This document shows, one piece after another, positions 61,437 through 64,000 of a stretch of 64,000 nt of DNA. The translations under genes and the position numbers were made by a program. The stretch comes from Butyrivibrio sp. (GTDB lineage Bacteria; Bacillota; Clostridia; Lachnospirales; Lachnospiraceae), in the NCBI GenBank assembly GCA_015056575.1, contig SVGA01000014.1, positions 1 through 64,000 on the forward strand. Direction: 5' to 3'. Under the pieces are notes generated by a model. It worked only from the letters and a program-made list of their open reading frames with translations. It ran no database searches and was not told the DNA's origin. Numbering within the stretch: position 1 is the stretch's first letter; the number at the start of each line of letters is the position of its first letter.

Positions 61437-62657
61437 ATGCAGATTTATGAAGAACTTAAGGCAAGAGGCCTGATCGCTCAGGTTACTGATGAGGAGCAGA
61501 TCAGAGAGCTGGTAAACGCAGGAAAGGCCACATTTTACATCGGCTTTGACTGTACTGCAGACAGCCTTACTGCAGGACACTTTATGGCACTTACTCTTAT
61601 GAAGAGACTTCAGGAGGCCGGCAATAAGCCCATCGCCCTTATCGGCGGCGGAACAACCATGATCGGTGACCCTTCCGGAAGAACCGATATGAGAAAGATG
61701 CTTACAAGAGAAGACATCGATCACAACGCAGAGTGCTTCAAACACCAGATGGAGAAGTTCATTGACTTTGGCGAAGGCAAGGCCATGATGGTCAACAATG
61801 CCGACTGGCTCATGAACCTCAACTACATCGAGCTTCTTCGCGAGGTTGGAGCATGCTTTTCAGTTAATAACATGCTTCGCGCTGAGTGCTACAAGCAGCG
61901 TATGGAGAAGGGACTTTCCTTCCTTGAATTCAACTACATGATCATGCAGTCCTACGATTTCTACTACATGTTCCAGAAGTACAACTGTAATCTGGAATTT
62001 GGCGGAGATGACCAGTGGAGCAACATGCTGGGCGGAACAGAGCTTATCAGAAGAAAGCTTGGTAAGGATGCTCATGCAATGACCATCACCCTTCTTACCG
62101 ATTCCAACGGCAACAAGATGGGTAAGACCGCAGGAAACGCAGTATGGCTTGATCCCAAGAAGACATCCCCCTACGACTTCTACCAGTACTGGAGAAATGT
62201 GGGTGACGCTGATGTTGATAAGTGCATCAAGATGCTCACCTTCATCCCTATCGAAGAGATCCAGGAGATGGAGAAGTGGGATGGATCCCGCATCAACGAG
62301 AAGAAGGAGATCCTTGCCTTCGAGCTTACTTCTCTTGTTCACGGAAAAGAGGAAGCTCAGAAAGCCCAGGATGCTGCAAGAGCTCTTTTTGCAGGGGGCG
62401 GAGACATGGCTAATGTTCCTTCGGTTGCCCTTAAGGAAGAGGATTTCAGGGACGGCGTTGTTGATATCCTTCAGGTTCTTGTTTCAGCAGGTCTTTGTGC
62501 TACAAGAAGCGAGGCAAGACGTGCTGTTGAGCAGGGCGGTGTTCTCTTCAATGATGAGAAGGTTACAGATGTTAAGACAACCTACACCAAAGATGTTTTC
62601 GGCGATGGTGTAATGGTAAGAAAGGGCAAGAAGTCCTTCAAGAAGGTTACGGTTTAA
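61437..62657 (+). CDS. tyrS: Tyrosyl-tRNA synthetase
   Basis: A 406-residue class I synthetase charging tRNA-Tyr. The tyrosine-binding and HIGH-like region reads FYIGFDCTADSLTAGHFMAL, the class motif is KMGKT in place of KMSKS, and a C-terminal S4-like RNA-binding domain begins near SRSEARRAVEQGGV (TRSEARRAVEQGGV). AGGTGG precedes the ATG. Regulation by the T-box upstream is direct support for the assignment. Confidence 0.96.
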   Translation: MQIYEELKARGLIAQVTDEEQIRELVNAGKATFYIGFDCTADSLTAGHFMALTLMKRLQEAGNKPIALIGGGTTMIGDPSGRTDMRKMLTREDIDHNAECFKHQMEKFIDFGEGKAMMVNNADWLMNLNYIELLREVGACFSVNNMLRAECYKQRMEKGLSFLEFNYMIMQSYDFYYMFQKYNCNLEFGGDDQWSNMLGGTELIRRKLGKDAHAMTITLLTDSNGNKMGKTAGNAVWLDPKKTSPYDFYQYWRNVGDADVDKCIKMLTFIPIEEIQEMEKWDGSRINEKKEILAFELTSLVHGKEEAQKAQDAARALFAGGGDMANVPSVALKEEDFRDGVVDILQVLVSAGLCATRSEARRAVEQGGVLFNDEKVTDVKTTYTKDVFGDGVMVRKGKKSFKKVTV

Positions 62658-62672
62658 TATTAAAATGCTTAG

Positions 62673-62710
62673 ATAGCGGCACAGCGCGGACTGTTGCCGC
62701 TATTTCTTTT
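62673..62710 (+). terminator. Terminator after tyrS
   Basis: Stem ATAGCGGC-ACAG / CTGT-GCCGCTAT with a single bulged T and a 6-base loop, then TTCTTTT. Confidence 0.85.
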
Positions 62711-62736
62711 GCCTGAAAAAAATAGTGAAAACAGGG

Positions 62737-62763
62737 TAAAGTATAAAGATATTATTCCGATAT
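62737..62763 (+). promoter_or_regulatory. Flagellar sigma-D (sigma-28) promoter
   Basis: TAAA (62737-62740), 15-base spacer and TCCGATAT (62756-62763), which contains the full CCGATAT core of the Firmicute sigma-D consensus TAAA-N15-GCCGATAT. The FliK start codon lies 60 bases downstream. Confidence 0.82.
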
Positions 62764-62823
62764 ACATTACGTAAGAATATGTTCAGGCGGATTATGCCTG
62801 TTCCAAATGGAAGGAGGGTTTTG

Positions 62824-64000
62824 ATGAGCAGTGCAAACAACGTGGTAGGCGCTATCGCAGCTTACCTGTCACAGAGCACTGCAGCCACAAGTGTTTCAAA
62901 TGTCTCAAGCGTTAAGACAAGCGCACCGGCATCCGACAAGAGCTTCGATAAAGTGCTGAGCAAGGTTACGGACAATCTTGTAAGCGACAGAAGCCAAAAT
63001 GCAAGCAAGGAAGTGAACAAGGCTTTGGATGATGCGAAGGCTTCAAAGAATGACACTACCGATTATGCGGAAAAGATAAACAAGGATGCCAATGCAACCG
63101 AAAATACATCAGCAGACACACGTGTTGATGACACAAACAAGGTTGTAAACAATGACCTGGCAAATGAAACACAGGGCACGGAGGCTAATGAAGAGCTGCA
63201 GGAAGCCATCAATGAGGATGGCAAGGTGATCGTAGAGAAGATCACAGATGCATTTGAACTTCCGGAAGACGCAATTATAAATGCAATGCAGGTGCTGGGA
63301 CTTATGGCAGCGGATATGATCAATCCCGAGGCTATTATACCTTTGGTAGCACAGGTATCCGGAACGGAGGATGTGACCGGACTGATAACAGATTCTGATA
63401 TTTATACTTCACTGCAGGACCTCATGGAGGGTGCGGAAAGTATGAGAAGCGAGCTTATGAATGAGTTCGACTTATCAGAAGAAGAGCTGAAGGCCGCAAT
63501 TGATGACACAAAGGAAAACTTTGGAGCGGCATTGCAGCAAAGTGTCGAGGAAGCTGTTCCCGAAGATGCTATGAACATCAATAAGGAAGCGGTGATCGGC
63601 AAAGAGCAGATATTAGATAAAGCACCACAGTCTGAGGTATTCTCAGATCAGCCCGCAGAAGAGCCTAAAGTAGAGATTGTTACCGAGAATGCAAATAAAG
63701 GCAGCAATAACACCAAGCAAGATCTTCAAAGGGGCGCAGAATCCACAAATCTTTTTAACCAGATCGTAAACAACATAACAGAAGCGGCTAACGAGACCCA
63801 GAGCTTTAGTCAGGTGAGCTACACTGACAGAGCACAGATGGAGAACATCATCCGCCAGATCACAGACAGGATAACGATCATGTCGGGGCCTGAAGAGACA
63901 TCCCTTGAACTTGCGCTACATCCTGCAAGCCTTGGTAATGTGAATGTTCTTTTATCCAGCGGCAAGGACGGAATAACAGCCAAGTTTACAGCTCAGAATG
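62824..64000 (+). CDS. fliK: Flagellar hook-length control protein FliK (partial)
   Basis: The frame stays open for 392 codons to the window edge, so the C-terminus is cut off. The N-terminal 320 residues are low-complexity, Asn/Ser/Glu-rich and poor in aromatic residues, as in FliK rulers. The last visible part reads TSLELALHPASLGNVNVLLSS, matching the start of the FliK hook-control domain (pattern L-x-P-x-x-LG-x-V-x-V). GGAGGG precedes the ATG, and a sigma-D promoter drives it, so it is the likely true fliK at the head of a flagellar operon continuing outside the window. The YlqG-like gene at 24.6 kb is a paralogue. Confidence 0.85.
   Translation, partial: MSSANNVVGAIAAYLSQSTAATSVSNVSSVKTSAPASDKSFDKVLSKVTDNLVSDRSQNASKEVNKALDDAKASKNDTTDYAEKINKDANATENTSADTRVDDTNKVVNNDLANETQGTEANEELQEAINEDGKVIVEKITDAFELPEDAIINAMQVLGLMAADMINPEAIIPLVAQVSGTEDVTGLITDSDIYTSLQDLMEGAESMRSELMNEFDLSEEELKAAIDDTKENFGAALQQSVEEAVPEDAMNINKEAVIGKEQILDKAPQSEVFSDQPAEEPKVEIVTENANKGSNNTKQDLQRGAESTNLFNQIVNNITEAANETQSFSQVSYTDRAQMENIIRQITDRITIMSGPEETSLELALHPASLGNVNVLLSSGKDGITAKFTAQN

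Noticed and set aside
1..64000. Mobile elements, prophage, tRNA genes or origin-type repeats
   Set aside because: No transposase, integrase, terminal inverted repeat pair, cloverleaf sequence or DnaA-box cluster was recognised. Base composition and codon use look even across the window by eye.

Overview
The window is a contiguous stretch of a low-to-moderate GC Firmicute chromosome. Its core gene order (rpmF-plsX-acpP-rnc-smc-ftsY, ylxM-ffh-rpsP-khpA-trmD/rimM, rplS-lepB-rbgA-rnhB-ylqG-ylqH-yraN-pgeF, DUF512-der-plsY), its T-box and THF riboswitches, and Ala/Thr/Glu-rich linkers behind lipoboxes point to Clostridia, most probably Lachnospiraceae. The very large multi-GH43 secreted protein and the flagellar genes suit a motile, plant-polysaccharide-degrading rumen or gut genus such as Butyrivibrio or Pseudobutyrivibrio. 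The genus is inference. No tRNA, rRNA, CRISPR array, insertion sequence or prophage gene was seen.

1-13.5 kb: ribosomal protein L32, phospholipid and acyl-carrier genes, then a tightly packed run from rnc through smc, ftsY, a threonine ammonia-lyase, a YitT membrane protein, a GH25 lysozyme and an AraC regulator, closed by a strong terminator. A new promoter overlapping that terminator starts ylxM-ffh-rpsP-khpA. 13.6-21.7 kb: TrmD and RimM are fused into one 407-residue protein. It is separated from rplS by a complete nucleoside uptake and salvage set (nucleoside phosphorylase, BMP lipoprotein, ABC ATPase, two permeases, cytidine deaminase). 21.7-28 kb: two signal peptidases, RbgA, RNase HII, a FliK-like/FlhB-tail pair, YraN and PgeF.

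28-36 kb: an OmpR-type two-component system with repeated palindromes in its promoter region, a divergent PRPP-synthetase-like gene, and DUF512-der-plsY. 36-42 kb: a three-gene operon of unknown role encoding a membrane-tethered N-formylglutamate-amidohydrolase-like protein, a RimK-like ATP-grasp ligase and a divergent FolC/Mur ligase. This is the best candidate in the window for an undescribed pathway. Convergent to it is folT, controlled by a THF riboswitch.

42-61 kb: a DUF3298-type lipoprotein and surE, then a glycan-utilisation locus. It holds a 2133-residue exported protein with three GH43 domains, an AraC-type response regulator with a cre-like box at its promoter, a YtfQ-like sugar-binding lipoprotein whose Shine-Dalgarno can be sequestered, an ATPase with two permeases (YtfR/YtfT/YjfF type), a YesM-type sensor kinase, and a lipoprotein with two fused sugar-binding domains. 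The likely logic is that extracellular GH43 activity releases arabinofuranosyl or related sugars, the tandem binding lipoprotein presents them to the kinase, the regulator induces the transporter, and CcpA dampens the regulator. 61-64 kb: T-box-controlled tyrS, then the start of a FliK gene behind a near-consensus flagellar sigma-D promoter, running off the window end.
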